DNA of 64,000 bases from Citrus sinensis (lineage: Eukaryota; Streptophyta; Magnoliopsida; Sapindales; Rutaceae), in contig NC_068562.1 in NCBI RefSeq assembly GCF_022201045.2, forward strand, positions 2,418,001 through 2,482,000, in the 5' to 3' direction. The position numbers were made by a program, and so were the translations under genes. This document shows, piece by piece, positions 38,320 through 48,903 of this stretch; the stretch's first letter is position 1; the number at the start of each line of letters is the position of its first letter. The notes beneath the pieces are model-generated. The model saw nothing but the letters and a program-made list of their open reading frames with translations. It had not been told where the DNA came from and ran no database searches.

Positions 38320-39041
38320 TAGAGCTGGCAAAATTTGACACGACTCGATTACTCGACACGAACACGACACTAATAAATGGGTATGAGTCGTCGAATTTAA
38401 CACGATTATTAAATGGGTCGGGTCCGGGTCAACACGGCTTTTTTCCGTGTCGGGTTAGGTTAAAATTCTTGACCCATTTACCCGATTAATGACCCGATTA
38501 TATTTTCTATTTTAAAATAATTTATAGATTCTTGTCATCAAAACTCAAATATTAGGATGATGTTTTTATTCTTTAAAAGGATGAATATAGACACAATATT
38601 TTATTTATAAAATTTTAAATACATTTAGAACTTTAATAGTGTAAATGTATAAAATATTGGTAGACATGTATATTTTATATTATTGATATATAATATTATT
38701 TACATATATATAATTAAAACCTCAATAGTGTATGTAATATTTTAGTAGATATGTATATTTTATAATATTGATAAATTATATATGTATGTATGGATGTATG
38801 TATGTATGTATGTATGTGCATACATATGTATGACAAAGTGTAAATATTTGATGTAACTTTTGTTTAATATATAGATATTAAACGGGTTATTAGGTAACCC
38901 GATTATTTTTCCGTGTCGGGTTTGGGTCTCAATATTTTGACACGATTATTAAATGGGTCGGGTTTGGGTCGACATAAATTTGACACGACACGAAGCTGAC
39001 ACGACACGAACACGACCCGATGACCCATTTTGCCAGCTCTA
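38320..39041. mobile_element. hAT-type non-autonomous element (722 bp) with perfect 8-bp TSD
   Basis: Begins TAGAGCTGGCAAAA and ends TTTTGCCAGCTCTA. It is flanked by GCTGTCGA at 38312-38319 and 39042-39049, an exact 8-bp duplication typical of the hAT superfamily. Subterminal CACGACACGAA and GGGTCGGGTT-type words are repeated at both ends. The centre is AT-rich, with an (ATGT)n tract at about 38782-38815. No transposase frame. The element split a more GC-rich plus-strand open stretch. Confidence 0.94.
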
Positions 39042-39299
39042 GCTGTCGACCATTAATTTTCAAGATGATAATTTGTATAAACAAATAACAAAACTAATTT
39101 AATAAAACTTAATGTAATAATATACTAGAAGTTAATGCAATACTGTTGAAACCTCGGGGAGATGTGATTATATAGTGCGGTAAAAGTTTCATAAATTTGA
39201 ATTCTAATGCAGTGAAATCTCTTTTACTTTTTTAGCCTAACGTGTGATAGTATTACTCTAATGAAAACAATGTTTTAATGCTATCTAATGTTCCAACCT

Positions 39300-39565
39300 A
39301 AGGTCTCGTTTGTGATTGAAGTATTGTATCTCTTAAGCTACAGTTGTTGTGGAAAAAAAATTGTAATTATCAAATAAAAATTAATAATATATAATAAATA
39401 TAAAATTTACATAATAATTTTGATAAAATTAAAGATATAATAAATTTTTTATTATACAAATAAAAAATCATATCAAAATAACTTACAAAATACAATAATT
39501 AGTATTTACTAAACACTTTAGTACTGTAGCTTTTAAGCTATAAATGTCCAATCTCATTCTCAAAA
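39300..39565. mobile_element. Small MITE, complete copy of the family seen at 16140 and 46225
   Basis: Left part: GGTCTCGTTTGTGATTGAAG followed by CTTAAGCTACAGTTGTTGTGG. Right part: ACTGTAGCTTTTAAGCTATAA followed by CCAATCTCATTCTCAAA, an imperfect inverse. The interior is AT-rich and shares ATAATTTTGATAAAA with the 46.3-kb copy. The ends are diverged, so I give approximate borders and no superfamily. Confidence 0.6.
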
Positions 39566-41702
39566 GTGTTACATGCCTTTGAAAGTTTATTTTTCTTGAC
39601 TTTTTTTTTTCAGTTAAAGTATGTTTTCCGGCAACATTGTCTGTTTTGAGCGCCCATAGATGTCGAACCTCTTGAACAGCTTCCAATTAAAGTTTTTCAT
39701 GACTTGAGAGTACAAGAAATCAGTCACTTTGCTTGTCTCTTTAACACTTCGGGCACTTGCGGACTGCGGTCTTCCACGTTAACTTGTATTTTCTTGACAA
39801 TGCGAAAGAGAAAATTGATTCCGGGCGGCCATCATTCGTTGGGTTCTGAAACAAAAATTGAATTTGATTGAAAAACCGCAACTGAAGCTTTTTGAATAAA
39901 ATCAGCGAAAACTGATTCGAATTGGAGTGATAGGACAGCCACAGAAAGTTATTGGAGTGTTAAAAGCATTGACTATTTCAGAATGCCCAGTTTATAATAA
40001 AACCAAATTGTTTTGTTTTGATTAAAGGTTTTTGTAATGTTATATAATCATGTAAGATACATCATTATATAACAGTCGTTGAATTTTATTTAACGATTAA
40101 AAAAATAATATAATTTTATTGTCTTATATTTTCATAATCATTGAATTAGATTTCATCTAACGGCTGCCACATAATCATATAACATAACAATCTCTTTGAT
40201 TAAAACTTGTCAATTGCCCGATTAAAAAATCGACAAGGCATAGATTAATGATTAAGTGCCGTCTTTGACTCGGCATTTTTGCACTCTTTGGAATCTGGTC
40301 CCAATTTTCGGAAGTTTTGTGTGTCGTTGTCACATTATTGCAGTAAGGGCTTAATTATGCACAATGCTAGTGTAAATTCTTGACACATGGATGCGACGCC
40401 TCGTGTCTCATAGACACACACATACCTTGTGTTAATCAAACGGGAAGGTTCTACTATTTACCATTCGAAGTATTGCCACATACCTTCAACCCAAATAGCA
40501 GAAGATCCTTGTGTTAATCAAACGGGAAGGTGTTTTTGTTAGTATTTCATTTATTTATCAGAAAGCTCAAGTAAAACATTTCAAACATTGACCTCCCAAA
40601 TTTCATTTTTGACTCAAAATATCATTATTTTACAGCATCGTAGCGTTAGTAATGATAAATGTGTTTTCATTTACTTTGTAGCGGAAAAATAAAAATTGAG
40701 ATTTTCACCAGAAGAAAAATAAAGAGATACCGAATCGTGAACTAAATGATGCTTTAAATAGAAAATTAATACACCAGAGTGGGATTATCGTGTTAATTGA
40801 AAAATAATTGATTGTCACGGTAACCTGACTTTGTTTAACGTTAATTCTATCCGACTTCGGTTTTTTTAGCATTTTTCATGATAAATATACCATCATTCAA
40901 TTAATGGAACATTTCAAGAGTTTCAAATTACTTGAAAACTGGGTAAAAGGAAAAAAGTTAACGGATATTTTTGTAGGATGTACAGCTAGGCAAGCTATAC
41001 GCGAACAACTTACTGTGTAAACTTTTATTTTTTGAATTTTTGTATAAACTACTGAAAATATGTGTAAAAGAGTATTGTTATTTAAGCGCCAGCAAAATAA
41101 CAAGAAGAAAAAGATATGAGTTCTGTACATACAACAATACACTATAACATATAAAATGACGGTTCTTTTCATATAACTGTACTGTCACTTCCATCTTTCT
41201 GCTGTCTTGCTGCTGTTCACATATTCGTATATGAATAACGAAGATCCCAATTTCATTGGCATGTTTGGAACTCATACCCTTTTCCTACATCAAAGACTTG
41301 CCTGTGCGGCACGCAACTTTTGGACTTTGGAGCACTGGGTTTGGACTCGGCCACATGCCCCACAGAAGACGAGGAGACTTCTAGGCTTTTGCTTTTGTAG
41401 CAGAAAAGGCCGTATAGCTGTAATATATTTACAATTTGGAAAACAACAAGCAATATATTATGGGATACGTTGTTTACTTTCCCATCAGCAGCTATATTCT
41501 ATTCCAGAAAAAAACATTAGGGAAAGATATAGTACCTGTGAGACTTACTATTCTTCTTTTTCTTTTTTCTTTCTTTCTTTCTTTCTTTTAAGCTAGTACT
41601 TTTGGAGACTTGATTACAAAAAATAATGTTAGTGTTTTCCCTACCAACTTAAGTTTTATAACAACTGATTTCATTAATAGGATATCGTATTTAGAGGTGT
41701 TA

Positions 41703-41854
41703 TTAAGTTGCCTTGCAATTTAACGTGTATCGCACTATTGTAGTATCCAATAACCCAGAAGCAGAACCAAACAAATTGTTAAGTTACCTTATAATTTAAC
41801 TTACATCACACCATTGTAATATTCAATGACTCAAAAGTAGAACAAAAAAAATTG
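41703..41854 (+). repeat. Tandem duplication, two 76-bp units
   Basis: Unit 1 (41703-41778) and unit 2 (41779-41854) both run from TTAAGTT to AATTG and have exactly the same length, with about a dozen substitutions. No third unit. Confidence 0.85.
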
Positions 41855-42168
41855 TACTAGAGTTTTTTATCACAACTTTGGAGCTAATTCTTAAATCTTT
41901 GAAAAATGCAGTGGACTAACGATTTTCAGGAACCAATATTCATAAATGAGTTTCATATTTGGTCAATGCACATTCTCAAGAGATTAAAATTCCTAGTAAA
42001 TATAATAATTACTTCCCAAAGTTTTGGTAAAATTAAAATCTTCTCAGTTGTTCCATTGAATACCAGTTTTCAAGAATCAACACCAACGACAAAATGGCAC
42101 AGGGCATAGACCGTAGATTCTGACCTCAGTAGAAAAGGACAAATAAGAACCCCATTGAAGCCTGGAGT

Positions 42169-42465
42169 GTGGGCCTTGGAGCAGAACTAGATGGACTGGA
42201 GTACTGGACCACAGAGCTTCGGATATGTAATGCCAATCTTTTTCGAAGAGGGGACCAGCGTGGTTTGGTATCTAGTGGAGTTCTGATTCATGATTCTATT
42301 GATTTGTTTGGTATTGCAAGCCAGAGATTTTTGTTTGGATCAGTGCCTGCACACTTGGAGCAATTTATTAATTACAGTGATGATGGTGACTTTACTTTTA
42401 TGTGGGCGGATTTTATGATCGCAGAGGATATTTTTCTTTCACTAATTTCTGCTCTGAAAAATTGA
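42169..42465 (+). CDS. Unrecognised 98-aa open frame, possibly a gene fragment
   Basis: An uninterrupted plus-strand frame whose composition is protein-like (for example AELDGLEYWTTELRICNANL, then SVPAHLEQFINYSDDGDFTF and MWADFMIAEDIFLSL). I do not recognise a domain. No signal peptide, and the hydrophobic parts are short. It lies 340 bases downstream of the YUCCA stop, converging with it. It could be an isolated gene, a last exon, a transposon fragment, or chance. Confidence is low. Confidence 0.2.
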   Translation: MGLGAELDGLEYWTTELRICNANLFRRGDQRGLVSSGVLIHDSIDLFGIASQRFLFGSVPAHLEQFINYSDDGDFTFMWADFMIAEDIFLSLISALKN

Positions 42466-42807
42466 ATTGAAATATGCATGCTTTTGAATGGGATGGATAT
42501 TGCAATTGACATGATACAAACACCTCATTTTCAAGTAAAAAGGGATCAATTACGCACAAAATTTCAGCCGCACAATTCAGCTCTACAAGCTTTAATTTTG
42601 TTTCTCTTCTATTATCTGTAAATTTCTATAAGCATTCCCTGATTACATAAATCATGAAGGTGGTGGGCCTGACGGATACTAAACTGATACCTGCCCTGTG
42701 TTGGAGCTTTTGGCTGTAAAAACCCACTCTCGTAGAAACGAATTAATTAAGCAATCTCTGAGATACATATTACAGAATCTAAGCACACATTGTAGTTTGG
42801 ATATTAC

Positions 42808-44644
42808 TTAGGAATCAAGCCACAAATGCCTTGTCTCGGAGTTCCATTGGCTTGCTATATCATCTGCTACTTTGTGTGCATCCATTGAAATTCCCAACAC
42901 ACCTTGCCTGGCAAAACCTACACTGTAGACTCCATTCTTGCCTTTCCAATTTTTAGGATATGAGTCTTGAGGATTATTATTATTCTTTTGGTTGAATAAG
43001 CTTGCCTCCTGTATTGAAATTACAAAGTGAATGATCCCCGAACAAAATAAGAAAGAGGGTATGCATATATATCTATGGAGACATTATCGTACCTTGAGCC
43101 ATGATGATACGTTGCTTCTATAACCAGTTGCTAGAATTATTGAATCGAATTCCTTTACTGTTCTGTTCACAAATTCTGCACCTTTGGCTGTGAATTTTTG
43201 AATACCTGGTACCACCTATGTGATCCAAGTTGAATTCGGCATGACAAATTCAGTCAATAGAGTAAAAGCATGCACAGAATTGATAGCATATTGATTCAGG
43301 CAAGGTTTCCAAATTAAGAAAACTTTTAAACTAACGTCTCATAATTGAGTGGTGGCTTTTATTTACTTAAAAGAGCTTATATTGGTCCCTTTCATTGAAT
43401 TCTTATGTTATTTGATCGTAGCTTGTATAAGGACTGTGATTTTTAGTGATTTAGCGCATCAAAACAGCCTAATAAAAAAGTAGGTATTGAAAGTGTTGAC
43501 CTTGATTTCTCCAGACTTGATTTTTGCAAAAGCTCCATCATCTAGGACTGGGGTTTTTCCAACAGAATTCTTCCATTGTAACGGTCCCATTTTAGGCCTT
43601 TGGATCCCAATTTGCTTAGTATCTCCTAGAACAAGTCTTGAGCAGAAGAGAAGGAACCTGTCAACAACATCTACTGGAAACCATTTCAACAGCCACACTG
43701 AAATAGCAAAGCTTGATCTTCCCAGGATTTTTTTAGGCAATATATGCACCTGCAAAAAGTTATTCACATCAAAAGATTAAAGAAGAAATAAAATCAAGTT
43801 GCAAGTTTATTAGATGTTACATATAATGTAACACTTCCGAAACAGTAACATCTATATGCTAACATATGTTTTAATATATATGTGAGTGTGTGTTCTACAG
43901 TAGGAAGTCACAAATAGAAGGGGTGAAAAAAATTAAAAAGAGACAGAAGTAGATAATATCTATGCGTGTGTGCGTAACTCAGAAATTGAACAGAACAAAG
44001 AAAAAGAGCATGAATTTAAGGATCTTTACCTTATCTCTCACAACCAAAGAAACTTGCGCACCATTCTTACATAAGTCAAAACTAATCTCCATGCCTGAGT
44101 TGCCACAACCCACTACCAAAACCTTACTTGCTCTAAATTCAACTCCATTCTTGTAAGTGCTGGTGTGAAGTAACCTTCCTCTGAATTCTGATATTCCAGC
44201 AATTTTAGGCAGCACAGGTACTTCATTCTCACCAGTTGCTACAATGAGCCATCGGCACATGAACTCATATTCATGAGTTTTAACCCGCCAGCGCCCCATG
44301 GCTGCATCATACTTAGCCCATTGAACCTCTTGTCCTAAGAGGGGTTCGATTTCAAAGTGATTAGCATAAGCCTCCATGTAAGTTATGAATTGTTGTCCGG
44401 AGGGGTATGCCGGATATTCACGAGGGAATGGCACATAAGGAAGTTGGCAGAATTTTTTAGGTAGGTGAAGCTGAAGATGATCATATATCTTTAGTTTCCA
44501 GAGAGAAGCCAGGCAGCTCTCTTTTTCAATAATCAAGGAAGGAACTCCTCTCTCTTTAAGGCATGCTGCTGCTGCTAAACCAGATGGTCCGGCACCAACA
44601 ATTACAGGGCCAGGGGTCCAAAAACGCTTTGCTTTTGAGCTCAT
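42808..44644 (-). CDS. YUC: YUCCA-type flavin monooxygenase (auxin synthesis, YUC10/11-like)
   Basis: Four phase-0 exons: 44030-44644 (205 codons), 43501-43749 (83), 43093-43215 (41) and 42808-43008 (66 plus stop), giving 395 aa. The FAD site GAGPSG is at residues 17-22 and the NADPH site GCGNSG at 179-184. The FMO-type motif [11 protein letters not shown] lies between them, and ATGYRSNV is at 317-324. YUCCA enzymes convert indole-3-pyruvate to indole-3-acetic acid with NADPH and O2. The short N-terminus before the FAD site and the four-exon structure suggest the YUC10/11 group, but subgroup is an inference. An upstream in-frame Met (44704) would add 20 residues; I chose 44644 because family members begin close to the FAD motif. 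It is not part of the Arabidopsis block shared by its neighbours. Confidence 0.93.
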
Positions 44645-46469
44645 TGTTGTTTCACATACACTACGAAGAAGCAAATTACTTTGAAAGAAGTCTATAGAAA
44701 TCAATGCTTTTGTATGAAGCAGTATTTATATTGTAGGGTGTAGAAGCATAAAGCGCGAGAAGGAAAAATGATAGAGATAATATAAGAAATTTAATGGCAG
44801 AAAATGGGGCTGTGACTTTCCTATTCTTGCCGATCTTTATAAAGCAAATAAAGTTTTTGATGTTTTTGCCTTCATAGTTCCCCGGAATTAACTTTGCACA
44901 TGCATTTACAAGTTGAAAGTAACTTTTTATATTTGTTTGCTGTCTAGAGTGCAAGGAAGAAGACGAAACGTTGTGGCCGAGTCACAAAACTTAGTGATGC
45001 CAGCGTATGGAGCTTTCAGAGAAATTTTAAAGATAAAAAGGAAATAAAAGTTGAAGAAATTTAGTTGGATTCGACAAAGGAATATTCTCTGTTAAATTAT
45101 AGATAGCATGTTTTAAATGTTATATATATATACAGTCCTTTATTTTCAATTTCATGTTGATAATTTCTACCGTATCTATATTATTGTTTCCTGCAAGTGC
45201 CGTCAAGTTACAAGTTAAGAGCTTTTCAAGGGAAAAAAAAAAAGGTACAAATTAAGAGTTTCTGATAATTGTTCTTGCACATGACCAACATTCTCATTTT
45301 GAGTAAGCTCAGTTTATGACTTTATGGAGATAAATTGCTTTTACATAACATGCATTTCATACCATATTAGTTAAGCAATTGAAAACTTTGAACTAATTAA
45401 TGCTAAAGCAATTGAAAACTTTGGTTTCCATTATGTTACAATCCTTTCTTTAATGCTGCTGATGCATATTGTTCTTCTGATATATGATTGGTGCGTACAT
45501 TTTAGGTTTATAAATACATCCATGATCAAGTATAGTATGCACATACAAATTAGGACGTTCCTCAGACCTTTCGTTTTTGCACATTTTTTAAGCATTTCTG
45601 ACGATTGGTGGGGATGAAAAGTTAGGGCTTGGCAAACCCAATTATCAGCTTTTATTTGGTACAGAGGACAAAGGTAATGGCAGGAAACCGCTTAGCCAGT
45701 TAGCTTTAGAGATTTCCATTAGAACAGACACATATAACCAACATTAAAGTATGATAAGCCTTGATTTCAACAACACCCTGTATGATAATGACTATTTCAA
45801 GCTGGGAAAGAGCTGTGATACATAACTAATGATAAGAGATCACAGAAATTATATGCTGCAAATTAAAGCAATCACTGATAAAAGTCAACTAAACATCTCC
45901 AATGCAGGAAATATAAACTCGGGCAAGTACCGTACAAAGCTGCATTTGAAACCTCAATTTTGTGTACCGGATTGTGATTATTATAAGTCTTTAGCACATA
46001 TAAAGGTTCGATTAACGTGATTGATTAGATATTCTTCTTCCTTCCTCAAAACTCCTGGCTCTTCTTTTAAGTCATTCTTTGATCTCTGGTATTAATTCAA
46101 TCTTATTCACGAAAGCATTTGTAATTGTAAGTTAGGTGTATACTAAGTAAAGATATGAAAATTAACTGTGACACTTGCTATTTCATGGATATGTAGTAAA
46201 CATAATTGAATGAAGCTTAGACTTTATTTGGTATTGAGGTGCCGTATTTTTCAGTTAAAAAAATTTGAAATTATGAAATAAAAGCTAATAATGTGTAGTA
46301 AGTATGACTTTTAAATAATAATTTTGATAAAAGTAGTATATATGTAATAGATTTTTCATCATGCGAGTATGGAATCAAATCATCTTAGCTTCTAAGTTAC
46401 AATAACTAATGTTTACTAAAATAATTTAGTGCTATACCTTAAAAAATTATAGTTACTCAATTTCAATAT
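44645..46469. other. Intergenic: YUCCA promoter, then AT-rich DNA with an old MITE
   Basis: 44645-45100 is the YUCCA upstream region. About 46225-46478 is a MITE related to 39300-39565 (shares GTTTACTAAA, ATAATTTTGATAAAA); its right end touches the target site of the Mutator element that begins at 46479. No gene. Confidence 0.5.
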
Positions 46470-46478
46470 CAAATAGAG

Positions 46479-47228
46479 GAGAAATTCTATAATACATTTG
46501 ATGTTCTATGTCATCTGATGATGTGGAACCACTAATCAATAATTTTTTTACATGTCTTAATTAATTTTTAAACTTTACCTTATTAAAAGTCAAACAATTC
46601 CTTCATTTTCTCTATCTTCTCTAGTTTCAAAAATTATTCTTCTCTCCTCCAAATTCCAAGAAACATTAATTTATTTAAAAATTATAAAAATAATAAATTG
46701 AACAAAGTGCCTGCAGAGGCCTAATTTCATCCTCCTCCTCGTTTCCATTCACAACTTCATTGCCCTGCAAGGTAATCTTGCTTTGATGCTCTTCTGCAAA
46801 TGTTTGAAATATGACAACCCCCAACCTTAATTCACTTTGCAAATCTAAAAATAATCTTGTTTTGATGCTTCTTTTGCTTCCCATTCACAAATCCATTCCC
46901 GTAGAAAATCTGCCACTAGCTTAATTAGAAAATTTGTTGCTTTTTTTTTAGCTGGGGAACGAAGTTGTAAATGGAAAGGAGTATGAAATCAGGCTCTTTG
47001 TTGCCATTTTATTCAATTTATTATTTTTATATCTTTTAATAAATTAATGTTTCTTGGAATTTGGAAGAGAGAAGAAGAATTTTTGAAACTAGAGCAAAGA
47101 AAGAGAAAGGGAGGGGATTGTTTGAATTTTAATTATTAAAAATTGATTGACACATGTAAAAAAATTATTGATTAGTGGTTCCACATTATCAAATGACATG
47201 GAACATCAAATGTATTGTAGAATTTCTC
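46479..47228. mobile_element. Mutator-type foldback MITE (750 bp) with 9-bp TSD and long TIRs
   Basis: Starts GAGAAATTCTATAATACATT and ends with its inverse, ATGTATTGTAGAATTTCTC. It is flanked by a perfect 9-bp duplication, CAAATAGAG, at 46470-46478 and 47229-47237. The inverted repeats continue inward for about 280 bases (GGTTCCACAT, AAACATTAATTTATT, GAAGTTGT recognisable on both arms), leaving only about 190 bases of unique centre. The inner arms are GC-richer and open on the minus strand (46675-46884, QGNEVVNGNEEEDEIRPLQA), which may be captured gene sequence. The target site lies in the end of an older MITE. Confidence 0.93.
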
Positions 47229-47237
47229 CAAATAGAG

Positions 47238-48903
47238 CATTATTTGGCTCACTGATGTTGCTTGCAGTATTTATAAAAATTTATAGCATTTTTTAAATGG
47301 GCACTGAAAGCTGTAACTTGTGGATAAGAACTTAAAAAGGGCTAGTTCATAAAAATTATGATACTTTTAGAGCATCACAAAAGATTCTTCTAATTTTATT
47401 CCTTAAATGTCTATTTACTTATCTATGCATTAAAAAAAAAAGAAAAAAAGAGTGAAAAACCTCTCCCAAAAGAGACTTAAAAAAATTAAATTATTTTAAT
47501 AAAAAAATTTCCTCCATAAAAATAATAGTAATTATAACATTTCTCTTTCTTTAACAATGATGAGTTAAAAAAATAATATTAGTACTATTTATTTGAAGAG
47601 AGCGAATCACTCTTTAATATTGAAGAGAAAGAATGAGAATCTCATTTAAAGAGGAATGACAAACTCTAATATACATGTATTGTAACTTAGAGTTTGTCAT
47701 TTAAAGAATATTAATTGAAGAGTTTTTTGAAATCTTTATTGATAAGATGACTTTTTAAATGATAAGTTAAATATTATCTAAAGAGCATTTGGAAGATGCT
47801 TTTAATTTTTTTAATACTCAAGTATTGGTTGAATATTTATTAATTATCGATTTGCAAATAATTATTGTTGTCTATTCCTTCAAATTTTGTACAAATTTAT
47901 TTATCATTTCAAGAATTTTTTTGATTTATTCTTAAAAATAATAAAGTTTTTTTTTTTAATTATCTATTTTGAAGACAACTCAATATCCTCTTAACTCGTA
48001 TCAGCGAGGTTCGAATTTTGAACCTCTTATTTTCAACACATATATGGCACCCGCAATGAACAACAAAGACTGGGTTCCGATACCAAGTGCAAAATAAAAT
48101 CCTTAACCAAACAAACGAAGGATGAATTCAGTACTCATACCGTATCCACACTTGGCAAAACAATAAAAAGATATCCAATCCATTCTAAGCAGACACAAGC
48201 CAATAAAATTTGAAATCCCTACTTGTGGAGGGAGAGTATCAAGAAGGTATAGGGACTTTCTCTTGGATAGAACCGAGCCAACCGTGCCCGACATTTGTGA
48301 CCAGAGAACATAAGCGAACGTATGAATGCGAATCGAATCTCACTAAAAAGCAACATTAATTTGGCAGTGGATGGTGGCAGTGCTAATGCGTGTTTCCAGC
48401 CCCAGCCCATTCGAGTATCGAAACGAGGCGATCCAATTGAACGCCCAAGCAGATACGCGATTCCAGCCCTTATTGTCCTGTCGTCCGATTCCAAAATTGC
48501 TCAAGGTTGACAATTTAGAGAAAAAGTTGTTGTATACGTTTCTACTTTCTATAGACATACTGACATAGATAGATTTTCCAGGCCGACTGGCCCAAAGACT
48601 TAGTCTGGCCCTTGGAAACTGCTGGTGGCCTTATTCAAATCTATCGAACCCGACATCGGACCACGAACCCATGCGTGTATGGTCGGGCACACAGAGCAAA
48701 CAAATATTTTGGCTGTTACTAGCACAGATTCCCGTCTCTAATCAGTTATCATCATCACTAGTTATTTGAAATGCGCAATGCCAACGTATCTACTACGCAT
48801 ACAATCACTTGTATTCATCTAACGAAGAAACAGGAAGTTCTACAATGAGCAATCAACAAATTTTAGTCAAAAAATCACCAAGTTACAAAAAGCTTTTAGG
48901 TCT
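47238..48903. other. Intergenic DNA and 3' UTR of SF3B4
   Basis: 47655-47701 is a 15-bp-arm palindrome (AATGACAAACTCTAA and inverse, 17-base loop). 48000-48700 is much less AT-rich and has overlapping open frames on both strands (48322-48510 plus, 48343-48558 minus), but no recognisable product. 48700-48903 is the expected 3' UTR of SF3B4. Confidence 0.4.

Larger units (their letters stand above)
39050..42807. other. Intergenic DNA left of the YUCCA gene, with small repeats
   Basis: It holds a MITE at about 39300-39565, a 25-bp direct repeat pair (40425-40449, 40507-40531), a (TTTC)n tract at about 41550-41589, and an exact-length 76-bp tandem duplication at 41703-41854. The stretch 41200-41450 is GC-richer with open frames on both strands but no family that I know. 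42480-42807 is the 3' UTR side of the YUCCA gene. Confidence 0.45.

Noticed and set aside
41207..41596. 129-codon plus-strand frame
   Set aside because: The frame ends in a (TTTC)n tract, both strands are open, and the composition has no recognisable motif. Not enough to call a gene.
47655..47701. Short palindrome as a transcription terminator
   Set aside because: Plant nuclear genes do not use such terminators, and it is probably the centre of an old MITE.
48000..48700. GC-richer segment considered as an organelle-DNA insertion
   Set aside because: I could not match it to any chloroplast or mitochondrial gene from memory, and higher GC alone is not evidence.
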